Below, piece after piece: positions 32,871 to 43,424 of a stretch of DNA of 64,000 nucleotides; positions within the stretch are counted from its first letter, which is position 1; each line of letters begins with the position of its first letter. The notes under the pieces were generated by a model that made no database searches, was not told where the DNA came from, and saw only the letters and a program-made list of their open reading frames with translations. This DNA comes from Rhea pennata (lineage: Eukaryota > Chordata > Aves > Rheiformes > Rheidae). Position numbers and translations under genes: made by a program. The stretch is taken from positions 119,244,602-119,308,601 of the forward strand of contig NC_084665.1 in NCBI RefSeq assembly GCF_028389875.1. Reading direction: 5' to 3'.

Positions 32871-35800
32871 TGTCCAGTGTTCAAGTTAAGTGATAGTGCA
32901 AACTATCGTGGACTTCAGAGATGAAGAATGAATTCTCTGCTATCCTATTGGCATTGGACAAGTCATTTCTTTTGTCTCTGTCTCAGTTTCCCTGGTAGAC
33001 AAAGACTGCAAGGTGCTCACATCCACTAAAAACTATGGACAGAGGGTACCAAGATAGTTTAATTTGGTCTCTCTGAAGAGAGAAGTAACTGTAAAGGCAT
33101 TATTGGTGAGGCAGATACTTAACTGCTGGCATGTAGTTATGAGGTCAATTCATTTTTTTTTCATATAGGTACTGAAGAGTTCTTCATCTGAGACGAAGAT
33201 TTTAGCCTCAAGATGGAGAACTTCACCATCTTGCTTGTTCTTTAACTTGAGTGAGCTGGAGGCCTGAGGGCATTTTAGTGGTAGTCTAATTTTACTTTGT
33301 CACACTGTACTTCCTGAGTACTATTCAAGTATAACTCTGTTAGTCTTGCCATTACAGCCTAAATCTTATAGTAACTTGACAAAATAAAAGTCATTGGATT
33401 CTAATTTGCTTTACTTACCCTCAGGCAGAGCAATGGCAGTGAGTCCCATACACATCTTTAAGATCATAAAGCCATTTATTGTTTGGCATGTGCTTTCACT
33501 TGTGCTGTACTTAGTCTGAAAAGTCTCTGCTTGAAAACACACAGGTCTTTTCCACTCCTTCTTTTGAAACTTGGCATTCCAGTTTCTAGGCAGATTAGTC
33601 TGGCTTCTGTTGAGAGCACTGATCAGAAGAGGATCTGGGAATTAAATTCTATTAAATTCTTCAGGGACACTGGAAAGCAATGAACCTGCCATGATGTGCA
33701 ACAAGTGCTCTGGTTCCTGCACTTGCCAGAAACTCTTCTCAGCCTGGAAAGCATGTCTGCCTGTCCTCTCACAAGTACTCAGAGGTTTTCTAGCAGGGGC
33801 CTGTTAACTGCTCATATTTAGCTAGCTCCTGCTTTCCATACTTCACTAAGAGGCTTTGCCTGCCTGAGGACTGGTGGGTACTGCAGAATGCTTGTTGCTA
33901 GTACTGCAGTACAAGTTACCATGCAGGACTTGGTTTGCCATTACTGGCACATATGGCTCCCTCGGCATGCTATGCCACAGCGGGCAATGTAGTAACTTGC
34001 CTACTTATTGACAAAGCAGACAGAGATCACATTCCCTGCTGGGCTTTCATGTTTTTGGTACAGATTTATGCTTAAATTATCTGAATTACAGATGTGCCCT
34101 TTACAAAATCTGCCTAGGAAAAAGAACAGGGGGGCATATAATCTGAAAACAATCTCCAGTAATTGTAGTGGAATTGTCTTCTTGAACAAAAAAGTGCCAA
34201 TTGGATTAAATCATATAAAATCAAAAGGCTGAGTTTTTATCTGAAACCACCAGCAAAAGCAGTGAAAGCAAAGAAGTGGTGTCTTCTTACTCCTGCTTCA
34301 TACGTTCCTCATCAATCATACAGATATATGTGTTTCAGCATAATTAATAAATTCTCCAGTGAGAGAGTTTGTATTTGGGGATTACTGGAAGTGAAGTTTC
34401 AGCTTGCTTAGGAAGTATAATTTAGCATATCATGTAAATTTGAGCAGGATATAAAAAATCACAATGTAAGGCTCAAACTCAGCCCTGAAATATGTGAGCT
34501 GGCTACAATCCCTGGTCCCTTCCAGACCATGCCCGCACATAGAATCAGCCATGTACAAAATCCCATAACTAGAAGAGAAAGCCTCATCAGCCCAGAGACT
34601 ATTTTCATTTTTTTCTTCCCAGATTTTCCATCTCTGCTCCCAATAACCATCCCAAGAAGTGGGGTACTATTCCACCGAGTAGTATCCACTGTGCTCATGC
34701 CTTGCTGCAATTCTTCTTTCTGCTGCACTCAGCACTGTGATGCTACCAGATTTTCGTTTTCCCTGACACATTGGTCTAAACAGGAAGAGAAAAGAATTCC
34801 CGTGTACAGTTCCTCTCTTGATTTTCACCGTCCCTGAAATTTGCTCACCTCATGTTTTTGCATATGATCTGCATATGATGATGCTTTTGTGAGAAAGCAT
34901 ACTCCAGAGAAGGAAAGTAAATATACTCAAAAAGATAATATAAATTAAGGGCCTCCTCACTTGGAATCAGACAGCTCTGTGCAGGTACCACACTTTGGCT
35001 TCCTGCAACTTCAGTAAAAAATCAGATTGTGTGAATACATGTTGTGGGCTTTCAGATAGCATTTATGGGCTAAATCCACTGCAGGAGAAAGGCAGCAGGT
35101 AGCAAATTTCTGTTATATCTGAAGCTCAGGCCGACATAAAGCATCACATGTACTACACATTTAAGTTTAAATGCATGTTAACTACAATGACTTCGATGTT
35201 CCTGAAGGGCTCTCTTCTGTAGTGTGTCCTAGGACAGTGAAGTGAGTGGGACTCCAGTGTGAGTCACAGGACCAGGCCTCCCAGTACAACGCCTATGTAG
35301 GCTTTTCCAACTCCTATGTCAAGGGACTATGCGGACTTCGCTGAAGTCTTTCTTGCAAGGTGAGAGATGAAGTGTCAGGCTAGCCAGCTTCAATGTAACT
35401 GCAGAAGACTATCCTAGCAAATTAAGCAGTTATAACTCAGGTCCTGATTGGGTACCGGCACTACATCTGCACTGTTCAGTGACTCCTGGCATGGCTTGGA
35501 CTCAGGCCAGCTAGACCTCTGCTACTAATTTTCTGAGCTGAATTTGGAAGCTGGGACTAGAGACAATCCCCAGCGGACAGTTTAAATGGGGCCTTCCCAT
35601 TTTGAAGTCTAAAAGAGTCTGAGAGCACAAACGCACGTTCCCTTACTAAACGCCGAGGCACACAGATAATTGCTAACAGCACTTTGGGTGAACAACAGAG
35701 CTGTGTTCTTTGGAACGAACAAGTTGTGCATTTCCCTAGCTTTCATGGCACTGCAGAGATGAGATGATCAACCTAATTTCTCAATCAAAATGCTCTTTTT

Positions 35801-37070
35801 TTTCTATTTCACGAAATGCTAATACCAATGAAAAGACAAATCCAAATACTCAGGCAAATACTGTTTTTCATGCACTCAAAAAGCCAGACACAAAAGTATT
35901 TAGAATGTATTTAAACAACATCTATCATTATCACTTGCTGCTTTTCTCTCTGACCCTCAGAGAACGCTTTCTTGCTTTTGACTCAAGAACATGGGCATTC
36001 ATGCCACAAGATGGCACTGAACTCCAACATAAAATCCATCATTTTAATATTCTTAAAGAGCTTCAAGAAAAACAGAGAATGTATTTAGAAGATTTACATT
36101 ATACAGCAAATTAACTCCATTTGCCTATCAAAAGGGCCTACATGCTTGTGATTACATTTATAGAGAAAACAGCTACAAGCTGCAACCATACCATCACTAC
36201 AAGGAAGTGGTAGCATGGGAAAGATCTCCTTTCTATACAGGTTACTTCTGGTTCATGAAGAATTTAAAATTGTAAGTGGTGACCACAAATGTAAAGGGCC
36301 AATGCAGATTAAAAAATTAATCCAATAAAAGGTCAGAGGTACTGGATATCATCCAACTGTGTGACTACATTTTCAGTTTCTTGTTCTTTCAAACATCAGT
36401 TTGAACTTACCCATTTGCACATTTCAAATCCCAAAGCCTGTAACTTGTTTTTTTTTTCAAGCTGGAAAGTGCATATCTGCATAGATGAAGTCTATCATGT
36501 GAAAAATACTACACAAATACATATAGATCAAGGTAAGATCAAGGTATACAACTGTCTTGTAAATTAGAGATGGAATTGATTATCACAGTCATCGTATTCC
36601 TAACCAACCAGAGACATACGCTTTTGGCAGGGAGAAAGGGGAGTTAGAAAAAGCCTAACAGAAGATGAATTATATTTCACTGTGTAGGATTAAGTGAACC
36701 ATAACCACTAATTTGCCTTACTGACAATACATTTTTGTAGCAGTCTATTGAAAGCAGCATGTTAAACTGCTCATTTGGTCTTTAAGTGCATTTTTTTAAT
36801 ACAGATGGAATCATACTGGCAAAATTATTTATTTTTGTTCTCTGCACTAATGCTTCCACTTGCTAGCAGAAAAGGACACTTTGGACATCATCCTGAGAAG
36901 CAGTAGCCACAAAACATCATCTAGGCGAAAATGTTTGCAGAAAAAAAGCTTAAGACAACACCCAGCAGACAGCGACAGCTGCAGCAGGCACACAGTGAAC
37001 CAGCACCAGCAGTTTCACGGCACTGGACTTTACAGTGCCTGCCTTTCCGAACGCACCCAGCGCGAGCCCG
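32871..37070. other. Intergenic region between the Rho-like gene and RHOB
   Basis: No coding exon is recognisable. This head-to-head interval should hold the promoter of the Rho-like gene and upstream control elements of RHOB, but apart from a GC-rich patch starting near 37040 nothing stands out. Confidence 0.5.
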
Positions 37071-37074
37071 CCGA

Positions 37075-37082
37075 TTACGTCA
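37075..37082. promoter_or_regulatory. CRE/ATF-type site upstream of RHOB
   Basis: TTACGTCA, a near-palindromic CREB/ATF site, sits in a short CpG-containing patch (37046-37085) about 0.8 kb before the RHOB promoter. Its role is inferred from the motif only. Confidence 0.4.
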
Positions 37083-37804
37083 CGGCACTTGCACTCTATC
37101 CTCCAAGCAATCTGAAACGCCTGCCTTCTGCGCTCATTTATTTTCCACATTCATTTTTTTCATTACTGTGACTTCGGATATCTCTGTAAATTGAGACTAA
37201 GAGGGCATTTCAGCTCAACTCTGCTACTTCTCCTGATTTATAATTCCTCAGTTCCCTTTTGGCCAAAAGCTGGCAGGAGACAGACTCAAAACATGATGAA
37301 TTTTTTTCCTTTAAGGAAGGGAAGTGCCTGAGCCCTGCGTTTTTTTCAGACACGTCCAGCGAATGCTTTTATTTCACTGTCCGAAATAATCCCGGTTCCA
37401 CTTTGGGGCTTTAAAGGCCGGACCCGGGGCAGGCGGTTCTCCCTCTTCCCTCGCCGCTGCCATGGGCCCGCCCCCCCTCCATCCCGGGTGGACGGCCCAG
37501 CGCGGCAGCGGTGAAGCAACCGGGGACGGAACCGGGGACAGGACAGGCGCCTGCAGCGGCCCCCGGCAACCCCCTCGCGGCCCCGGCCCCGGCCCGCTCC
37601 CCTCACGGCCCGGCGCCGCCGCCCCGGCCCAGTTCCCTCACGGCCTGGCCCAGCCACCCCCCCCCTCCGCCCCGGCCCGGTCCCCTCAGGAACCGCCGCC
37701 GCCCCACAACATGGCCCCACGCAGCCCCCTCCCCCTCCCCTCGCGCCCCCGCCCGCGCCCGCCGCCGCCGCGCGCGCCCGCCTGGCCCCGCCCGCCGCGC
37801 GCCG

Positions 37805-37894
37805 CCAATCGCGGCGCTCCCCGCCGGGGATGACCTCACTCACTTCGCTCCCATTGGCCGGCTATATTAAGAAAGTCGCCGGCGCCTTTAAATA
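37805..37894 (+). promoter_or_regulatory. RHOB: RHOB core promoter: CCAAT, inverted CCAAT, TATA-like boxes
   Basis: CCAAT at 37805-37809, CRE-like TGACCTCA at 37831-37838, inverted CCAAT (ATTGG) at 37853-37857, TATATTAA at 37863-37870 and TTTAAATA at 37887-37894. Mammalian RHOB promoters are known to use an inverted CCAAT box and a TATA box, which mediate immediate-early and stress induction. Spacing from the second AT-rich box predicts a start site near 37915-37925, giving a 5' UTR of about 365 nt. Confidence 0.7.
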
Positions 37895-38285
37895 GCGGCG
37901 CTGGGCGCAGCTTGCGGCAGTGGCGGCGGCGAGGAGCGGTACGGAGCTGCGCGGCGACAGCGACAGCGGCGCTCCGCTGCCAAGGGGCAAACCGAGCCGG
38001 GCCGCGCGGGGCCGGCGCCGCTAGCCGCAGCCGGGGCGCGCCCCGCCGTGCAGGCAGCGGGGGCCGACGCGGTTGCCCCGGGGCGGGGGCCAGAGGCCGG
38101 AGTCGAGCTCGCTGCGGGGCCGCGGCGGCGGGGAGAGCGGGGCGCGCCGCGCCACCTGCCCGCGCGGGCCTCGGCTCGCCACGGTGCCCGGCGACAAGGC
38201 GGAGGAAGGCGGAGGCGGCGGCCGAGGGGAGGAGGGCGCTGCCATCGTCCTGCTGCACAGCAAGGCCAGCTTGGCGAGCCTGGCC

Positions 38286-38876
38286 ATGGCCGCCATCCGC
38301 AAGAAGCTGGTGGTGGTGGGGGACGGCGCCTGCGGCAAGACCTGCCTCCTCATCGTCTTCAGCAAGGACGAGTTCCCCGAGGTGTACGTGCCCACTGTCT
38401 TCGAGAACTACGTGGCCGACATCGAGGTGGACGGCAAGCAGGTGGAGCTGGCCCTCTGGGACACGGCTGGCCAGGAGGACTATGACCGCCTGCGCCCCCT
38501 GTCCTACCCTGACACTGATGTGATCCTCATGTGCTTCTCTGTGGACAGCCCGGACTCTCTGGAGAACATCCCAGAGAAATGGGTGCCTGAAGTCAAGCAC
38601 TTCTGCCCCAATGTGCCCATCATCCTGGTGGCCAACAAGAAAGACCTGCGCAACGACGAGCACGTGCGCAACGAGCTGGCCCGCATGAAGCAGGAGCCGG
38701 TGCGCACCGAGGATGGCCGCGCCATGGCCATTCGCATCCAGGCCTACGACTATCTGGAGTGCTCAGCCAAGACCAAGGAGGGTGTCCGGGAGGTTTTCGA
38801 GACTGCCACCCGGGCGGCCTTGCAGAAGCGCTATGGCACCCAGAACGGCTGCATCAACTGCTGCAAAGTCCTATAG
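38286..38876 (+). CDS. RHOB: RHOB, Rho-family small GTPase
   Basis: Intronless 196-aa CDS nearly identical to mammalian RhoB. P-loop GDGACGKT (12-19), switch I YVPTVF with Thr37, switch II DTAGQE with Gln63, NKKD (117-120), [10 protein letters not shown], and the RhoB-specific tail [10 protein letters not shown]. Cys189 and Cys192 are the palmitoylated residues of the family, and Cys193 in the CKVL box is the prenylated one, able to take farnesyl or geranylgeranyl. The protein cycles between GDP and GTP on endosomes and plasma membrane, controlling endocytic traffic, actin and stress responses. The ATG at 38286 lies in an ideal context (gccATGG). The frame is open upstream to a TAG at 38022 but has no ATG there, so the family start is kept. 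One-exon structure is normal for RHOB. Identification is secure. Confidence 0.98.
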   Translation: MAAIRKKLVVVGDGACGKTCLLIVFSKDEFPEVYVPTVFENYVADIEVDGKQVELALWDTAGQEDYDRLRPLSYPDTDVILMCFSVDSPDSLENIPEKWVPEVKHFCPNVPIILVANKKDLRNDEHVRNELARMKQEPVRTEDGRAMAIRIQAYDYLECSAKTKEGVREVFETATRAALQKRYGTQNGCINCCKVL

Positions 38877-40030
38877 GGTGCAGCTGGCGTGCAGCCCCCA
38901 GGTTGCCTGTCGGCAAGCGAGAGGTGCTGGGCCATGCGCACACACGGCAGCCCCCTCTGCGGGGAGGCTGGTGATGAAGCAGGCTGGGGGCGAAGGGAGG
39001 GAGAGTGCTCCCTCAGCCAGGAAGGGGTTTGCCAGGTTGGCCGCAGGGGCAGCGGGTGGGAGGGTTGCATGACCAGAGTCTCGGGGGGTGGTGGGTGGGG
39101 GGTAAAGGTGGGGAGAAGCTTCTTCCCAGCACTGCTCCCTGTGCGTTAACCGCTGACTCTTGCCAACCGAAAGCTGCTGAGCCCGGACTGAGCAAACCAT
39201 GTGCCCAGCTCTTCCCTTTGGCCCACCACCTGTGGCTTCTGCATGGCCTCCTCCCTCCTGCTGGAGGAGGGTCATGAGGCTGAGGCGCTCCAAGGGACTC
39301 CCGCGTGCATGCGTCCACCTCCCCCAGCACCCGGGCGGGTGGGCTGGGGAAGGGGCAGCATGTCACCTCCCCAGCAGATGTTGTGGCCTGAGCCTTGGCC
39401 TGCTGCAGAGCATCGTGCCCTGCAGCTGGGCCTGGGAGGGGAGGGCTGTCCCCTGCCATGCGTGTGTATATATCTTACCTTTTCTGTGTTGTGCAAACCG
39501 GGGTAGGGCAAGGGGTGCTTACTTAAAGTGAGGTGGGGAGGGGGTGCCCAGCTGGGACTTGCCTTGTGCGGAGGAGCTCGCCCAGAGGGCCTGATGCCTG
39601 CTGATAATGTGAGCCTTGAACTGACTCCAGCTGCAGAAGTCTTCAGGCTGGAAAGTGGGAAGCTGGACTGCTTCGTCCTCCTTGCTGGACATCATCCTCC
39701 TGGGGGACTAGGCAGGATGAGCAGGGGGGAGGGGGTTATATTGCCATATATTATGATCTTGGTGCCTGCTCCTTCATTTAATGTCTCCTGCATATATATT
39801 GATTTGGGTTTATTTAAGAGTTTATTTTCGAAAGAAACTACTTTGCACAACTTGGGTTTTATTTTTTTTCTAAATTAAACGCTCAATGCACTTGTCATCC
39901 ACATACAACACTGTAGCATTGTGAATACTCTACATAGTAACCTCATGTGGGGCTTTTTTTAAATCGTAATTTTATTTTTTTTTTTGTTTGGGACTTTTTT
40001 GACATAAGGAAATAAAACCACTGTATCTCT
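38877..40030 (+). other. RHOB: RHOB 3' UTR with AU-rich elements
   Basis: GC-rich at first, then turning AT-rich after about 39720. ATTTA pentamers at 39776-39780 and 39812-39816 sit among U-rich stretches near 39836-39990. RHOB mRNA is known to be short-lived and bound by HuR and tristetraprolin through such elements. Confidence 0.7.
40011..40016 (+). terminator. RHOB: RHOB proximal poly(A) signal
   Basis: AATAAA in gacataaggaaataaaacca, about 1.1 kb after the stop, following a U-rich region; this matches the length of known RHOB 3' UTRs. Confidence 0.75.
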
Positions 40031-40272
40031 TTGCCTTGAGGGAAAAAAATGGGTGAAAGCACTGGTTCTTGTGCATTGAGTACATCAAACTTTAGTATTA
40101 AAGGGCAGTTAAAAGTATTTAGGTTTATTTAAAACTTATTTTCACAGGGTAGCAAACCTGGGTGAAAATAATCTTGTGTCTCTCTGGTTCAGAGAACAAA
40201 TGTATCCATTTGTTTGTTTACTTTTCTCCCCTTTTTCCCCCCAACAGTGGTACTGAGACTGTTTCTGTTTTT

Positions 40273-40278
40273 AATAAA
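40273..40278 (+). terminator. RHOB: Possible RHOB distal poly(A) signal
   Basis: AATAAA 262 nt downstream of the first signal, with U-rich sequence before it. Confidence 0.4.
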
Positions 40279-43200
40279 CTGACATGGCAAAAACAATGAG
40301 ATGTATATGATGTTTACATAAAACTATGAACTGTGTATGCAGTTTTTTATGTAAAATATTAAAAAGACTCTATGCTGACAGTTGTGAGAGCGTTGTTTCA
40401 GCTTTATGGAGCTCAACTTGCAAAAGCACAGCTGAAATGTATGGAAATAGCACCTTTGGAGAAGGAAGAGTTGCCTCTTGCCTGCACACACTCCTCGTGC
40501 TTTCCTCCACTGGTTGAAGCCCTTAGCAGGCAGCTCTCAGAGGACTGGTGGATTTATTTTCCTTGGGGGGAGCTAGTTTCCTGTGCAGGTTGAGCCTGGC
40601 AGGGTGCTTGCACGCAGCCTGGGAGCTGATCAGCTTCCTTTGCTGTTGCAAACCCACTGGGGAGTACAAGCTGCCTTTGGGTCTCCCTGACACGAGCTCT
40701 GGGTCCTGTGCTCTGTGGTCACTGCTTTTTGGGGGCTGGGGTGATGGACGGCAGCTGCAAATACTAGTTGCAATAGATGTGAGGTTTGGGCTTGTGTAAT
40801 AACAAATTGGTGCTGTTATAGCAGAGAACTGAAGGGTAGTAGCAGCTGTAGGACTCATTTTCAAGCAAAGTATCTTTTTAATAAAATGCCATTTAGTTAC
40901 TGGAGTCCCCTTTGCCTCAAGCAAATGCCTTTGTTTTCTGCAGTAGGACTTGTGAGCAGGCTTCATCTGCTTGTGAATCAGAAGCATAAAGCTCCTATGT
41001 AGCTAGATTCTCTAATTGCTGGCCTCATGAATTCCCACAGCAATGCAAGAAATTCAAGTTTTTTTCCCACACTGGACAGCCCCAGCAGGGTTATATCCCT
41101 TCTTCTCTTGCTGTCTCTGCGCTTTGAGGTGCGCTGTTTTCTCCTTACGCTCTGGTCAGATGTAGGTGTAAGTGTGAAGGCTTGCAAGTGGTGGTGGAGT
41201 GCCTGCGCAGTATCTATGTGCAGTGGCGCAGGTACCTGCATCATTGAAAGCTTCAGGTAGAAGAGGTGGCACCAGGCAATGCCAGGAGCAAGCAGAGCTG
41301 TCCTTGTCTCCTCCTGTAAAAGCTGGGCAGTGTTTCACTGATACTGTATGTCAGTTTAACCCCTTCTGTGTGGTATTTTGGCATCAAATGTGGGGAAGCA
41401 GCATGATGCACATCTGCAACTGTGACAAATAATTTGCATTCCCCATTTATTAAGGAGAGCCTTAGAGATTAGAAGGTGTGGGGTGTTCCTCAGTCTGGGA
41501 CAAAATAAATTACATACATAGACTTTTGTCTAACAGTGAGGCCTATGTATAGAGTACTGAGGTCCCACTTCATTTCAGAAAAACTTCCTTAAGTACCTGT
41601 AAGAGAAATCTCTACATTACAGCTTCACCTGAGGGTCTCCTCGGGACAGTTTTATATTTTTGCAAAGCCTCTTGACTCCTTTTGCAGAGATGTAAGAAAG
41701 CAACCAAGCCTTTTGTTTATCTAGTGTTTATCTATATTTGCTAGGATGTGCTGGAGTGTTCAGAAACATTAACAAATATCATGGTAAACAAGCCACATTT
41801 AGCTGTTCTTGCTTCGGACACTCACAGAGGGCTTTGTAAGCCTCCCACTGAAGTTCATATAGCTCATAGCTCTGTAGGACTTCTACAGCCCACCATATAG
41901 ATTGTAGGCTCCTTGTTCTATATTTGGAAAATCAATTAGAAATAATATGGAAAAGATTGGGTTTGCATTTAAAGATTTCAAATACAAGACTACACTTGTT
42001 CATGCCATGAGTTTATTCTGTTGTTTCATATGATCCTTAATGAAAGATAATGGGATTTTCATTTAGACAGTTTAGAAAGAATTTCTTAAAAGATATCCAA
42101 GCACCATGACTATCTGTTTCCAAGGATATCAAATTTCCATGATATTAAAAAGGTGAGTTTCTCAGCCTCAGTTTGCAAATCCTAAACTCCCTTATATGAA
42201 AAAAAACTCAACTTTTTTTATGTTTAAAGGGCCATTGCCCAGCAGTCTATTCTTACAGAAGCATTCAAAAGCCCAATTCTATATATCTTAGCACTTTTCC
42301 ATACAGAATCGATCAATGATAATAAAATCAGCATGGGAAACTTTTTCTTTAAGCTGATGTGATAGTTGCCAAACATATAAATTTGTTGAGACTGTAACAA
42401 CAATAACTAATATTCACAACATCCCAAGGCAAAAGCACTAATATTTATATTTTAAATATTGGGAAAAGAGTTAGCACTGCATCTCTGTATAATTAGTTCT
42501 ATCAATATTTTCCACTAAGATTCTTATAGGGTAATTACATTCATTATTTCTAAGTGGACTTTTGCCCAAGTTGGGGCTACAGTATCTGGCCCAAGCGGGA
42601 ATAACTGTAAGAAAGCACATTTCAGTTTTAACTGAGTGTGACTTTCCTCTACTACTTGTGAAGTCATGAATAAGCCTACAGAGATCCCAGCGTGGGAGTC
42701 CACCCTTTGGGGTCAGAGGCAGGATCAGGGCCATAATTTGTTCTGCCCTGTGCTACGTATTGCACTTGCTCATTAACATCACTGCTTTGGCGGGGGGGAC
42801 CTGTGGCTCATCCTGTCCTCGCTTGTCCCTCACTTGTACTCCTCTGGTCTCCTGCCTTGTCTTCTGTAGCCTTTTGATAGGAGAAGAGATGACAGGGAGC
42901 AGAGCATTGAAAGACGCTTAACAACCAACTCATCTCTTACACCCCTGCATACATCTGGGCATTCAGAGACTTTCTCTGCTCTGTCCTCATGCCCACACAC
43001 ATGTCCCCAGCTGAGGAAAGGCTGCACCTTCCCTTACTCTCTTGAGGGACATGTTCAAGCTCCACAAAGGAATGCTTCTGCTGGCAGACCTCGAACTCCG
43101 CTGGGGGAGTTTGCCCATCCTTAGCAGCAAGTCCTGAAGTATAGAAAAGCCTCATTCAAAGGCCTATTCATCTCAGTTCTCCATTCCAGTGAGGAGGCCA

Positions 43201-43401
43201 CTTTCACACTCTTACCCTGAGACCCAGTTGGACTTCTGGCAGTGCAGGGGTATCTCCTCAGGGCAGACTGAAAATTAAGTCCCTCAGTGAAAGTCAGTAC
43301 CTTCCTCTTCCCTTTGGGAGATGCAGCAACAGAAGCTGTAAGTTGTCCTTACGTGATAAAGTGGAGACTTTCTGTTTAAAATGCATTTTCAGAACTGTAG
43401 G

Positions 43402-43424
43402 CCCCCCCCCCCCAAAAAAAAAAA
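43402..43424. repeat. C12-A11 homopolymer run
   Basis: Twelve C directly followed by eleven A, then an aaggaataaaggaataaa duplication. Confidence 0.9.

Larger units (their letters stand above)
37400..38880. promoter_or_regulatory. CpG island covering RHOB promoter, 5' UTR and CDS
   Basis: A dense block of CpG begins near 37420 in otherwise AT-rich DNA and continues through the RHOB coding exon, strongest at 37600-38250. The many long ORFs here on both strands come from the lack of stop codons in GC-rich DNA. Confidence 0.92.

Noticed and set aside
37346-37843. Long minus-strand frame over the RHOB CpG island
   Set aside because: Low-complexity Gly/Arg/Ala translation typical of GC-rich DNA; similar frames are open on both strands and no family motif is present.
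38073-38285. N-terminal extension of RHOB as the annotated start
   Set aside because: The first codon at 38073 is TTG, there is no in-frame ATG before 38286, and the 38286 ATG has an ideal context and matches RhoB of other species. Kept only as a low-interest observation.
37836-38663. 275-codon minus-strand frame antisense to RHOB
   Set aside because: It is the shadow of the GC-rich RHOB coding frame; no ATG-led gene or known domain.
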